DNA of 64,000 bases from an uncultured Phycisphaerales bacterium (GTDB taxonomy: Bacteria; Planctomycetota; Phycisphaerae; Sedimentisphaerales; Anaerobacaceae), in the NCBI GenBank assembly GCA_937927975.1, contig CALEZT010000010.1:85259-149258 (forward strand). The letters are read 5' to 3'. Made by a program: the position numbers and the translations under genes. This document shows positions 35,701 to 43,793 of the stretch, one piece after another; within the stretch, counting starts at the first letter, position 1; each line of letters opens with the position of its first letter. The notes under the pieces were generated by a model, which did not search any database, was not told the DNA's origin, and was given only the letters and a program-made list of their open reading frames with translations.

Positions 35701-36860
35701 CCGAGCAAGTGCTGCGGATGCAGGAGAGTGCCCATGCCTTGCGGGCCCGATATGTGCCGCAGGGACCGACCTATGACTACGAGTTTATCCCCGAGACCCC
35801 GCCCTTCGACAGAACGTTCGTTCCACCCGAAAAGCCCGCAACCGCATCCGTTCCGGCCGGGACCGCAGCAGGCTGGCCGTTCGATGCGGACGAGGCCCAC
35901 CGGCGTCAGGCGGCCGCCGCAAGTTCGCGCGACGGCTTCCGCAAGACGATCCCTCTCGGCCAAGGCCTGCCTTTCGGCCCCGTCTATCTGGGCCACGACG
36001 ACAACCGCGAGGCGGTGGAGGTCGGCCCGGTCACGCTCGAGCTCGTGCTCATCCCCGGCGGTCGCTTCGTTCTGGGCTCGATCGACGGCCATCCGGACGA
36101 ATCGCCCCCGACCGCGGTCGATGTGGCCCCGTTCTGGATGGCGTGCTTCGAGATCACCAACGCACAATATCGCCTGTTCGATCCGCAGCACGAGAGTCGG
36201 GACGAGTCCCGTCAGGGCTACCAGTTCGGCCGTCGCGGCTTCTTCCAGGACGCCCCCCATCAACCCGCCGTCCGCGTGTCCTGGGACGAGGCGAGGGCCT
36301 TCTGCCGATGGCTCAGCGAAAAAACCGGCCTTCAGTTCGACCTTCCTACCGAGGCGCAGTGGGAATGGGGCACCCGCGCCGGCGCCGCGACCGCCTTCCA
36401 CTTCGGCGATCTGGACAGCGACTACGCCGCCTGCGCGAACCTGGCCGACCGCGCGTTGCGTGACTTCGCCCAGTGTACCGCCCAAGGCGATTACACGCAG
36501 GCCCGCGTGATCGCCAACCCGAACCGCTACGACGACTGGATCCCGCGCTGCGACCGCTTCGACGACGGCGCCATCGTGACCGTGGACGTCGGGCGATACC
36601 AGCCCAATTTCTGGGGCCTGTATGACATGCACGGCAACGCCGCTGAATGGACCCGCTCGGCTTACCGTCCCTATCCCTATCATGAGCACGACGGCCGAAA
36701 CGACACGACCCGCACGGACCTCGAACGCGTCGTCCGCGGCGGTTCCTGGCGCGACCGCCCGCACCAAGCCACCGCAAGCTATCGACGCCCCTACCAACCC
36801 TACCACCGTGTCTTCAATGTCGGATTCCGCGTCGTGGCGCCGGTGAGTCTTTCCGAATGA
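32781..36860 (+). CDS. NPCBM-propeller-cytochrome-FGE-like fusion (HzsA-like copy C)
   Basis: A 1359-aa fusion. GTG 32781 is chosen because a perfect AGGAGG (32767-32772), overlapping the previous stop, lies 8 bases upstream; ATGs at 32823 and 32838 are alternatives that would shorten the signal peptide. Residues about 90-225 form an NPCBM-type carbohydrate-binding domain (RTFERGLGTHAVSAIHYRL). About 300-700 is the propeller. Haem sites are CIGCH (798-802) and CAGCH (849-853). About 1080-1355 is an FGE/SUMF1-type domain: LVLIPGGRFVLGS, ITNAQYRLF, LPTEAQWEWGTRAG, GLYDMHGNAAEWTR, RVVRGGSWRDRP. The two catalytic Cys after GGS are Asp and Ala here, so oxidase activity is unlikely. Confidence 0.8.
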   Translation: MAFLVDPICLWKSLMVPAMMCDVRRWAVVLALGTLPVSSILAGQPVSADRAVSGAAWRELVQMAGYAQVVQEGTPTDGGGSSVSAPFVGEVIRGGQEATRIEVCIEGWRDLWLIVDDVDTYDHDVANWAEARLLCADGSATYLDDLEPTSVRQGWGRLEKRTSAIGQPLRIGDRTFERGLGTHAVSAIHYRLNKPYQRFEAWVGVDFSRQKGQGSVRFLVSPAAIHHRVATKTGPSPTPRAALATFDFEALRLAVTDLTERFGPRYPDGRTYLSRLEELHRELRLAAETESQPPTEEAQQRAIELIRELEPLRRRALLANPLLDFDRIVLVQRGLPQSHEARTAMGAGIGMPTNWQAGVGVTRRDRWDDRLAVLSNLRESPRVEVLFAPPGRRTLSDLVLEFDGRTLLFAMEGMKQPNWRIFEIGVDGSGLCQVTPDDDADVGHFDPCYLADGDILFTSTAAFMGLPCVFGDAPMVCLYRLDRRTGTVRQLTFEQDSNWCPTPLANGRILYQRWEYSDIPHSNSRILFHMNPDGTDQREYYGSGSYFPPSLFYARGVPDHPRKVIGVATGHHGTHRSGRLLLVDPAMGRREATGVVQEIPGRGRKVEPIVRDRLVDGVWPHFLHPYPLSSQYFLVTAKPTPNSLWGIYLVDVFDNVLLLHEVEGHALLWPIPMRNTPRPPVVVNRVDPSRSDGTMLIVDVYRGGGLDGIPRGAVRALRIFDYYFSYRSVGGLIGSVGLDGPWDIKRVLGTVPVESDGSAYFTVPANTPISIQALDDRGQVLQLMRSWTVAMPGENVSCIGCHESQNEAPPAKMPAAARRPPSKISGRWAAPVRGFSFAREVQPVLDRHCAGCHDGSLHAGGREIPYLKGDRRVTEWRSDMAGSTPLHLRAEGEPFTESYVQLHRYVRPPGIESDLRTLSPMDFHFSATELGQMLRKGHHGVRLDRESWERLVAWFDLNTPFHGTWREIVGGQRAEQVLRMQESAHALRARYVPQGPTYDYEFIPETPPFDRTFVPPEKPATASVPAGTAAGWPFDADEAHRRQAAAASSRDGFRKTIPLGQGLPFGPVYLGHDDNREAVEVGPVTLELVLIPGGRFVLGSIDGHPDESPPTAVDVAPFWMACFEITNAQYRLFDPQHESRDESRQGYQFGRRGFFQDAPHQPAVRVSWDEARAFCRWLSEKTGLQFDLPTEAQWEWGTRAGAATAFHFGDLDSDYAACANLADRALRDFAQCTAQGDYTQARVIANPNRYDDWIPRCDRFDDGAIVTVDVGRYQPNFWGLYDMHGNAAEWTRSAYRPYPYHEHDGRNDTTRTDLERVVRGGSWRDRPHQATASYRRPYQPYHRVFNVGFRVVAPVSLSE

Positions 36861-39577
36861 ACAGGGGACAACGAGCCGTGAGACAATTGACGAGAGTATG
36901 GGTCCTATCGGTCGTACTGATGTTTGGGGCGTTCGGCCCTCAAGGCAAGGCCGGACCGTTGGCTGTCGTCGAGCAACGTACCGATGCCCAGGAGGTCCAA
37001 AGAGGTTTGCAGGCATTCCGGCAGATGGCGAGCACGCTGGGCCCGGCGATTCGCAACTTGATGGGCCACTTCGGGCCAGCGTATCCTCGCGGCGGGGAGT
37101 TCCTGGAGCGTCTGGACCGGCTCGAAGCGCTGTGCAACCAGGCGACGCGGGATCTTGAGGCCCTGCGCAGCGAGGGAAAATCCCTTACCGAGATCGCCCG
37201 GCGGATGCACTCGCTGCTGGATGAATTGCCTGCGTTGCAGCGGGAGGCGCTGGTCGCGAATCCCCTGGTCCGCGACCGTCCGATCCTCTACGTGGTGCGA
37301 CATCCGTACACCTTCGACCACCACAACACGCACAATTTCTCTCCCGACGCCCAGCACGAGTTCAATCAGGGTCACTTCAAGCCCGGCGGGGCGCTGAAGA
37401 TGATCGACCTCGGGGCCCGCGGGCGGATCACGACTCTGCTCGAAACCTCCGACGGCGTCATTCGCGACCCGCGGGTGCACTGGGACGGAGAGCGAATCGT
37501 GTTTTCCATGCGGAAGAACCGCGAGGACAGCTATCATATCTATGAGATCAACCGCAACGGGACCGGGCTGAAGCAGTTGACGCATCTTGCGGATGTGGAC
37601 GACATACACCCCCTGTACCTGCCTGACGATGGCATCGTATTCTCCTCCACGCGAGAGCCCAAGTACTGCATGTGCAACCGGCATATCATGGGCAACCTCT
37701 ATCGCATGGAATCCGATGGGGCGAATATCCATCAGATCACCAAGAACACGCTGTTCGACCGGCCCACGGACATCGCTCCCGACGGGCGGATACTCTACGA
37801 TCGGTGGGAATATGTCGACCGGAACTTCGGGGATGCCCAGTCGTTGTGGACGGTGAACCCCGACGGCACCAACCAGGCGGTTTACTGGGGGAACAATACG
37901 CCGGCCCCCGGGGCGGTCCTCGACGCCCGCATGATCCCGGGCGCCCGGCAGGCCCTGTGCATCTTGTCCTCCTGTCACGATCTCCCCTGGGGTGCGCTGG
38001 CCATCATCGATCGCCGGCTGGGCCTGGACGGGCGAGAACCGATCCGGCGCACCTGGCCGCAGGATGCCCTGGATCGCGTGCGGAATCCGGGCACAGCCAA
38101 CCAGGCGTGGGACGACTTCGTGAGCGTACACCCGAAGTACGAGAATCCCCATCCTCTGAACGAGAGCTTCTTTCTCGTGTCGCGACTGACCGAAGGCAGC
38201 GGCCGCCCGAACGACCCGAGCAATCGGACGGGAGTCTTTCTGCTGGATGTCTTCGGCAACGAGCTCCTGCTGCACGCGGAGGCTCCCGGCTGTTTCAATC
38301 CCATGCCGGTGGCGGCCAGGAACCGGCCGTCCATCATCCCCCCGCGCCGGGATTTCGAGAACAAGCAAGGCCATTTGTATGTCTTGGACGTCTACCAAGG
38401 CCCTTACATGTCGGGCGTGAAGCGGGGCGCGGTCAAGTATCTGCGCGTGGTGGAATCGCCTGAGAAGAGATACTGGGTGCCCGGCCAATGGGACGCCCAG
38501 GGCCAAACCCATCCGGGCGTGAACTGGCATAGTTTCGAGACCAAACGCATCCTGGGCACCGTTGCGGTCGAGGAAGACGGATCGGCCTACTTCTCCGTCC
38601 CATCGGACAGGTTCGTCTACTTCCAGTTGCTGGACGAGCACGGCATGATGATCCAGTCGATGCGCAGCGGCACGGTCGTGCAGTCCGGCGAAACCACCGG
38701 CTGCGTCGGCTGTCATGACGACCGTCGCACGGCGCCTCCGGCCCCGCGGGGCAACATGCCTCTGGCGATGCGGAAGTCCCCGAGCCGACTGGAGGGCTGG
38801 CGCGGAGACGCCGGGAACTTCGGTTACATGGCCGAGGTGCAGCCGGTATTTGACCGCAGTTGCGTTGCCTGTCATGATTTCGGCAAACCCGAAGGCAAGA
38901 AGCTGAACCTGGCTGCGGATCGCAACCTCATCTTCAATACCTCGTACAACGAGCTGTGGCGCAAGGGGTATGTCAAGGTCACAGGAGGCGGTCCCGCAGA
39001 GGTCCAGCGGGCGTATTCATGGGGTTCTCACGCCAGTCCGCTGGTGAAGGTGCTATCGAACAAGCATGGGACACATGAGAAGGTGACGCTGACCTGCGAG
39101 GAGTTCGACCGTATCGTCACGTGGATCGATCTGAACGCCGTCTTCTATCCGGACTACTCCACCTCGTATCCCGGCCATCCCGGCGGCCGCTCGCCAATCA
39201 GCGCAGAGGAATTGCATCGATTGGGTCAACTGACGGGTCGGGACCTGGGCAGCCAGTTTCGTCACGCGGCCAACCAGGGTCCGCTGGTGAGCTTCGATCG
39301 TCCTGAGATCAGTCCCATTCTCCAAGACCTCGCGAATGCCCAGAAGCCGGAATATCGAGAGGCCCTGGAGATCATACGGGCCGGCGCAGAGCGTCTTGCA
39401 CGCAACCCGGACGTGGGCATGAAGGGCTTCGGACTCAGCGGAATCGACCTGTGGCGGGAACAGAAGTACCAGCACCGCCTGAAGATCGAATCGCAATACC
39501 GCCAAGCCCTGAGACAAGGGCAGAAGTTGTATGATGAGGACATGTGCCAGACCCGTGCGACAACATCCGGGCACTGA
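36857..39577 (+). CDS. HzsA-like propeller dihaem cytochrome (copy D)
   Basis: A 906-aa protein that starts within the stop of copy C (ATGA), so it is translationally coupled. Signal peptide near VWVLSVVLMFGAFGPQGKA. A helical segment (MASTLGPAIRNLMGHFG, LDRLEALCNQATRDLEAL) precedes a TolB-like propeller (RVHWDGERIVFSMRKNRED, IHPLYLPDDGIVFSSTRE, GRILYDRWEYVDR). Haem sites are CVGCH (616-620) and CVACH (669-673). A long C-terminal helical tail after residue 790 is not seen in copies A to C. The C-terminal segment EFDRIVTWIDLNAVFYPDY matches the IVLWLD/FAWIDLNVPYYG ends of the paralogues. Function unknown; probably periplasmic electron transfer or ligand binding. Confidence 0.8.
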   Translation: MNRGQRAVRQLTRVWVLSVVLMFGAFGPQGKAGPLAVVEQRTDAQEVQRGLQAFRQMASTLGPAIRNLMGHFGPAYPRGGEFLERLDRLEALCNQATRDLEALRSEGKSLTEIARRMHSLLDELPALQREALVANPLVRDRPILYVVRHPYTFDHHNTHNFSPDAQHEFNQGHFKPGGALKMIDLGARGRITTLLETSDGVIRDPRVHWDGERIVFSMRKNREDSYHIYEINRNGTGLKQLTHLADVDDIHPLYLPDDGIVFSSTREPKYCMCNRHIMGNLYRMESDGANIHQITKNTLFDRPTDIAPDGRILYDRWEYVDRNFGDAQSLWTVNPDGTNQAVYWGNNTPAPGAVLDARMIPGARQALCILSSCHDLPWGALAIIDRRLGLDGREPIRRTWPQDALDRVRNPGTANQAWDDFVSVHPKYENPHPLNESFFLVSRLTEGSGRPNDPSNRTGVFLLDVFGNELLLHAEAPGCFNPMPVAARNRPSIIPPRRDFENKQGHLYVLDVYQGPYMSGVKRGAVKYLRVVESPEKRYWVPGQWDAQGQTHPGVNWHSFETKRILGTVAVEEDGSAYFSVPSDRFVYFQLLDEHGMMIQSMRSGTVVQSGETTGCVGCHDDRRTAPPAPRGNMPLAMRKSPSRLEGWRGDAGNFGYMAEVQPVFDRSCVACHDFGKPEGKKLNLAADRNLIFNTSYNELWRKGYVKVTGGGPAEVQRAYSWGSHASPLVKVLSNKHGTHEKVTLTCEEFDRIVTWIDLNAVFYPDYSTSYPGHPGGRSPISAEELHRLGQLTGRDLGSQFRHAANQGPLVSFDRPEISPILQDLANAQKPEYREALEIIRAGAERLARNPDVGMKGFGLSGIDLWREQKYQHRLKIESQYRQALRQGQKLYDEDMCQTRATTSGH

Positions 39578-39612
39578 AAGCGCTCGGACAGGATGACGAA
39601 GGAAGAAGGGCT

Positions 39613-41544
39613 ATGAGGAAACACGCAGACAGACTGACATATCGACGCGTTTTTGGAATCGGGTGCTTGATGGCAGGCGCCGTGGGTGTCGTGTGTTTGA
39701 CGACGGGACTGTTGTACGCCCATGCGGCGGGCCAACGAACCGCGGCCGCCTTGAGCGTTGAAGGGCTGCCCATGGGTAAGGACTATCCGTACGGCTCCCC
39801 CTTGGCGGCAGCGATCCGTCCCGACGCCAAGGTGGTCTATGCAGCCCAGCACACCGGTCGTCGCGTTGACGTGGTGAATCCCCTGTCCAAGGAGATCGTT
39901 GCTTCCATCCCCATCGGCGCGACGCCGTCGGGCCTGACTCTGGACGCACTCCGGAATCGCCTGTTTGTCACGTGTGGGCAGGCCGCCGGAGAAATCGTTG
40001 TGATTGATACGAATACACAGAGGATCGACGGCACGCTGCCGGCCGGCCATACGCCCGTCGCGCCGGTGATCTCTGCGGACGGTCGCGTGCTGTTCGTCTG
40101 CAATCGATTCGACAATGAAGTGGTCGCGTACGATGTTGAGAAGCGCACGGTGCGGAGCCGCATTGCGGTCGCACGCGAGCCGATCGCTGCGGCACTGACG
40201 CCCGATGGCGCGATGCTGGTTGTGGCCCATCATCTTCCGTCGCAGGCCGCGAACAGCAATCAGGTAGCCGCGAGAGTCGATCTGATCGATACCATCTCGC
40301 TTGGAATCATCGCCTCCGTGTCGCTGCCCAACGGTTCGACAGGAATCCGCGATCTGTGCATTTCGCCCGATGGACGATTCGCGTATGTTCCCCACACGCT
40401 GGGCCGCTTCGGGGTGCCGACAACGCAGGTGGAGCGGGGATGGATGAACACCAGCGCCCTGAGCATTATCGATCTTGGCAACCGCTGCTGGCTGACGACG
40501 GTCCTCTTGGATGACGTGGAGTTGGGGGCAGCCAATCCCTGGGGAGTTGCCTGCACCGCGGACGGCCGATCTATCGTGGTCGCCCATTCCGGCACCCACG
40601 AGTTGAGCCTCATCGACCGGTATGCCCTGCACGCCAAGATCGATCGCGTCGCCGAAGGCGAACGGACCGGTGCAATATCCGTCCGCCTGACGGACATCCC
40701 GAACGATCTCGCCTTCCTCGTTGGCTTGCGTCGTCGCGTGCCGTTGCAGGGGAAGGGCCCGCGAGGGGTCGCGGCGGCCGGTGGTTCGGTCGTGGTGAGC
40801 GAATATTTCACCGACAGTCTGACCTGGCTGAACCTGGATGCGACGCCTCCGACCGTCACGTCGATTGCCCTGGGTCCGCGGACCGAACCGTGCCAGGTCC
40901 GTCGCGGCGAGATGGCCTTTCACGATGCGACGTTCTGCTTCCAGCAGTGGCAAAGCTGCGCCAGTTGTCATCCGGACGCTCGCGCAGACGCCCTGAACTG
41001 GGACCTGTTGAACGACGGGATCGGGAATCCCAAGAACACCCGCACCATGCTGCACACGCATGCGACGCCGCCGGTGATGATTACCGGGATTCGCGATCGC
41101 GCGGAAACTGCGGTGCGGACGGGCTTTCGGTTCATCCAGTTCGTGGTCGTGCCGGAAGAGGTGTCCACTGCGGTCGACGCATACTTGAAAGCGCTGCGTC
41201 CGGCGCCGAGTCCCTTTCTCGATAACGGCGCGCTTACTTCCGCGGCCCGACGAGGCCAGGCGCTCTTCGAGCAGGCCAACTGCGCCGCCTGCCATTCAGG
41301 CCGGTACCATACCGACGGCAAACTGCACGACGTTGGGCTGGGGCCGGATGAACGAGGCATCCGGGAGTTCGTCACGCCGTCTCTGATCGAAGTCTGGCGG
41401 ACTGCGCCCTATCTGTATGACGGTCGCGCCAGGACCATCGAAGAGATCCTGACAACGCACAACCGCGACGACAAGCACGGCAAGACATCCAATCTGTCGA
41501 GTCAGGAGATCGCCGATCTGGCAGCCTACATCCTGGCTCTGTAG
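39613..41544 (+). CDS. MauG/dihaem peroxidase-like protein with YVTN-type propeller
   Basis: A 643-aa exported protein. ATG 39613 follows GAAGAAGGG. N-terminal anchor or signal near FGIGCLMAGAVGVVCLTTGLLY. Residues about 45-420 form a YVTN/lactonase-like propeller (AAIRPDAKVVYAAQHTGRRVDVVN, APVISADGRVLFVCNRFDNEV). The C-terminal cytochrome part resembles dihaem cytochrome c peroxidase/MauG proteins, with CASCH (449-453), CAACH (557-561) and the closing segment LSSQEIADLAAYILAL. Such proteins reduce peroxide or perform long-range oxidation of a partner. It lies 35 bases after copy D in the same direction, probably in the same operon. Confidence 0.8.
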   Translation: MRKHADRLTYRRVFGIGCLMAGAVGVVCLTTGLLYAHAAGQRTAAALSVEGLPMGKDYPYGSPLAAAIRPDAKVVYAAQHTGRRVDVVNPLSKEIVASIPIGATPSGLTLDALRNRLFVTCGQAAGEIVVIDTNTQRIDGTLPAGHTPVAPVISADGRVLFVCNRFDNEVVAYDVEKRTVRSRIAVAREPIAAALTPDGAMLVVAHHLPSQAANSNQVAARVDLIDTISLGIIASVSLPNGSTGIRDLCISPDGRFAYVPHTLGRFGVPTTQVERGWMNTSALSIIDLGNRCWLTTVLLDDVELGAANPWGVACTADGRSIVVAHSGTHELSLIDRYALHAKIDRVAEGERTGAISVRLTDIPNDLAFLVGLRRRVPLQGKGPRGVAAAGGSVVVSEYFTDSLTWLNLDATPPTVTSIALGPRTEPCQVRRGEMAFHDATFCFQQWQSCASCHPDARADALNWDLLNDGIGNPKNTRTMLHTHATPPVMITGIRDRAETAVRTGFRFIQFVVVPEEVSTAVDAYLKALRPAPSPFLDNGALTSAARRGQALFEQANCAACHSGRYHTDGKLHDVGLGPDERGIREFVTPSLIEVWRTAPYLYDGRARTIEEILTTHNRDDKHGKTSNLSSQEIADLAAYILAL

Positions 41545-41619
41545 GCAGGAGAAGTCGTACGTACACGGCGGGCTCGTGGGTGTTCAAGCCTGAAGGCAAC
41601 ACACGGTGATCGCATTCAA

Positions 41620-41638
41620 CCCGTGGGCTGGCCACGGG
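41620..41638. other. Hairpin between convergent genes
   Basis: CCCGTGG, 5-base loop, CCACGGG, between the stop of the MauG-like gene (41544) and the stop of the GH43 gene (41675). Neither side has a run of T, so it is at best a weak or Rho-assisted termination signal. The remainder of the 130-base gap shows nothing. Confidence 0.4.
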
Positions 41639-41674
41639 TGAAGTTCATTCGCAATCCTGATTCGCAACATCGTT

Positions 41675-43738
41675 TCAATCGCTCTGGAAGACCTTGAACG
41701 CATAGATGCCAGCCGCATTCTCAGGACGCTGACAGCCTGTGATCGCAATCCTCACCCATGCGGCCCTGGCCTGCCGAACATCCCGGTGCGGACTGACTGC
41801 GACCGGAAACGATTCTGTCTTGTCCGCGAACACCGTCCAGGCCCGGCCGTCCAGAGAGGTTTCGATCTTGTATGTGTACGACAGGGTCGGATATTCGAAA
41901 CTGGTTTCCACCCGTGCAATATCCCACGTGCCGTTCAGATCCACGGTCAAGGTCTGTGGATAGGTATTGTCCGCGGCCTGCCACTTGCTGGCGAAGTTGT
42001 GATCCAGAGCATACTCTGCACAATAGAAGCCGTTTCTCACGCTTGTGGCGCGGGCATATTTGCCGCGTGCCACATCCCGGCTCGGCGCCGGCGCTGGCAA
42101 CAGCGGTCCCACGCCGGTTTGAGTGGGGACAACCGGCTTGAGTGTGCCGTCTTCGTTGAATTCCAGTCGGTCCGCACAGGTCTGGCGAAACACGCCCTTG
42201 GCATCTTCATGGGGCTGGTTGTGCTGGTGGTAGACGATGTAATACCGGTCTTTGAACTTCAGCACGGAATTGTGGCCCGGCCCCTTGGTGGTCTGCTCGG
42301 CATTGGACCGCAGCAGGACATTGTCCTTCGGCATGGTGAAGGGCCCGAGGGGGTGCTTCGCCATGGCGTAGTGGACGGAATAGGAGCCGTCATGCAAGGC
42401 CCCGGACGAATAGAGCAGGTAATAGACGCCGTTGCGCTTGATCATATACGAGCCCTCGACGAAGTCGGTGAGATAGGGCCCATCCGAGGCATCCACTACA
42501 TTGGCCGGTTCGGAGCCTTGCCCTCGCACTGACGAGGCCGTGACCGGCCTGTCGCGGGAGACCAGCGCGTTGGCTGAATATACGTCAAAACTGTACAGCC
42601 CTGCCCAGTGGCCTTCGCACGCGGTCATGGTGATCCGAACGTAGCGACCCCTGGCGACACCGGTGTCCGTGTACCCGCCGCCGGCACGCTCGGTGCGGTT
42701 GGCAGTCCGATCCACGAAGATCTGCCAGTCCGCGTTGTCCTCGGAGGTCTCGATCTTATAGCCATACGCGACATGGCGGAACTCCGGGCGCGTCACGATC
42801 CGGGTTATCGGCACGGATTCGCCCAGATCGATCGTCAGCCACTGGGGCAGATCTCCGCCATCGGGCAGCCACTTGGTGCCCTTGAGGAAATGGACCGGTC
42901 CGTCGATGTCCTTGAGATCCGGCGTCAGCTTGGCGGCCATAGCTTCGGACCATCCCCAGTACATATAGGCCTGGCCGTCGTCGTCGATGAAGGGATGAGC
43001 GTCCATATTGTAGGCCGCTACAATGCGGCCCGCCTTGCCCCCGCCGCTGACGATCGGAGTGTTGTCTTCCCGGAGATTGCGCCATGGACCCATCGGCGAG
43101 TCGGCCACCGCGATCCAGGTGTCGTACCCGCCGGATCGCGTAATGAATTGATAGTACCGGCCCCGGTATTTCAGAATATCCGGTGCCCAAATATCGCCGT
43201 TGAATCGGCCGTAGACGGGCCAGTTGGTCAGAGTCATGTTCCAGGTGACGAAATCCTCCGATGCCCAAACCGAGGCCCGACCGTAGGCGCCGGCCGCGTT
43301 TTCCATGGAGGTTGCGTAGATGTAGAACCGCCCTTCATCGTAGAGGATGTGCGGGTCGGGGAACATCCCAGGCAGGATAGGATTGCCTGTGTAGGGCCCA
43401 GGGGCATACACGTTCACCGCAACCCTGGCATCAGAGATCTCCGTCCCATGGCTCACATGAACATTGAAGACGTAGCGTCCTGGCACTTGAGCCACAGCCC
43501 ATGTGACCGGCGACTCAGGCCGTTCAATCATCGCAGGGGCCGGGCCGCTGACCTGAGTCCAGCGACAGGGGTTGTCCTTCTCGACCTCGCTGGCCAGCAA
43601 CAGCTTGTTGGGCAGTATCGTGTAGTATCCCAGGCCTACACTGACCGGCGAAGAGGCTTGCGTCGATGTCGCCTGCGCATCGACCGCCTGGAGTGTCAGA
43701 AGCCAACTGTTCACCAGCAGTATGCCGATCTTGAACAT
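41675..43738 (-). CDS. Secreted GH43 glycosidase with inserted and C-terminal F5/8C modules
   Basis: A 687-aa enzyme. ATG 43738 is preferred to ATG 43744, because AAGGG directly abuts the latter and sits 6 bases before the former. Signal peptide near ILLVNSWLLTLQAVDA; an Ig-like domain (about 30-112) follows. The five-bladed GH43 domain supplies FPDPH (base Asp128), GDIWAPDILKYRGRYYQF, NMDAHPF (Asp246) and FVEGS (acid Glu429). Between residues about 285 and 420 a discoidin-like module interrupts the propeller. A second F5/8C module (about 555-687) ends the protein. Likely substrate arabinan, xylan or a galactan side chain; not determinable. It lies 55 bases downstream of the 43794-46250 gene, probably co-transcribed. 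Confidence 0.88.
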   Translation of the reverse strand: MFKIGILLVNSWLLTLQAVDAQATSTQASSPVSVGLGYYTILPNKLLLASEVEKDNPCRWTQVSGPAPAMIERPESPVTWAVAQVPGRYVFNVHVSHGTEISDARVAVNVYAPGPYTGNPILPGMFPDPHILYDEGRFYIYATSMENAAGAYGRASVWASEDFVTWNMTLTNWPVYGRFNGDIWAPDILKYRGRYYQFITRSGGYDTWIAVADSPMGPWRNLREDNTPIVSGGGKAGRIVAAYNMDAHPFIDDDGQAYMYWGWSEAMAAKLTPDLKDIDGPVHFLKGTKWLPDGGDLPQWLTIDLGESVPITRIVTRPEFRHVAYGYKIETSEDNADWQIFVDRTANRTERAGGGYTDTGVARGRYVRITMTACEGHWAGLYSFDVYSANALVSRDRPVTASSVRGQGSEPANVVDASDGPYLTDFVEGSYMIKRNGVYYLLYSSGALHDGSYSVHYAMAKHPLGPFTMPKDNVLLRSNAEQTTKGPGHNSVLKFKDRYYIVYHQHNQPHEDAKGVFRQTCADRLEFNEDGTLKPVVPTQTGVGPLLPAPAPSRDVARGKYARATSVRNGFYCAEYALDHNFASKWQAADNTYPQTLTVDLNGTWDIARVETSFEYPTLSYTYKIETSLDGRAWTVFADKTESFPVAVSPHRDVRQARAAWVRIAITGCQRPENAAGIYAFKVFQSD

Positions 43739-43793
43739 GAGCATCCCTTACGTTCTATGTCGTCGAGTGACCACGTGCCCTCGTTGCAGCGGC

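Noticed and set aside
32781-36860. A functional formylglycine-generating enzyme for the nearby sulfatase
   Set aside because: The two catalytic cysteines after the GGS motif are replaced by Asp and Ala.
34431-37016. An 861-codon minus-strand open frame
   Set aside because: It is antisense to the cytochrome-FGE fusion, has no recognisable motif and starts inside the next gene.
22276-39577. Anammox hydrazine synthase
   Set aside because: Only the alpha-subunit-like architecture is present. There are no HzsB/C, hydroxylamine oxidoreductase-like or hydrazine dehydrogenase genes in the window, and the neighbours are glycan enzymes.
39262-41295. A 677-codon minus-strand open frame
   Set aside because: It is a shadow of copy D and the MauG-like gene; the plus-strand frames carry haem motifs and ribosome sites.
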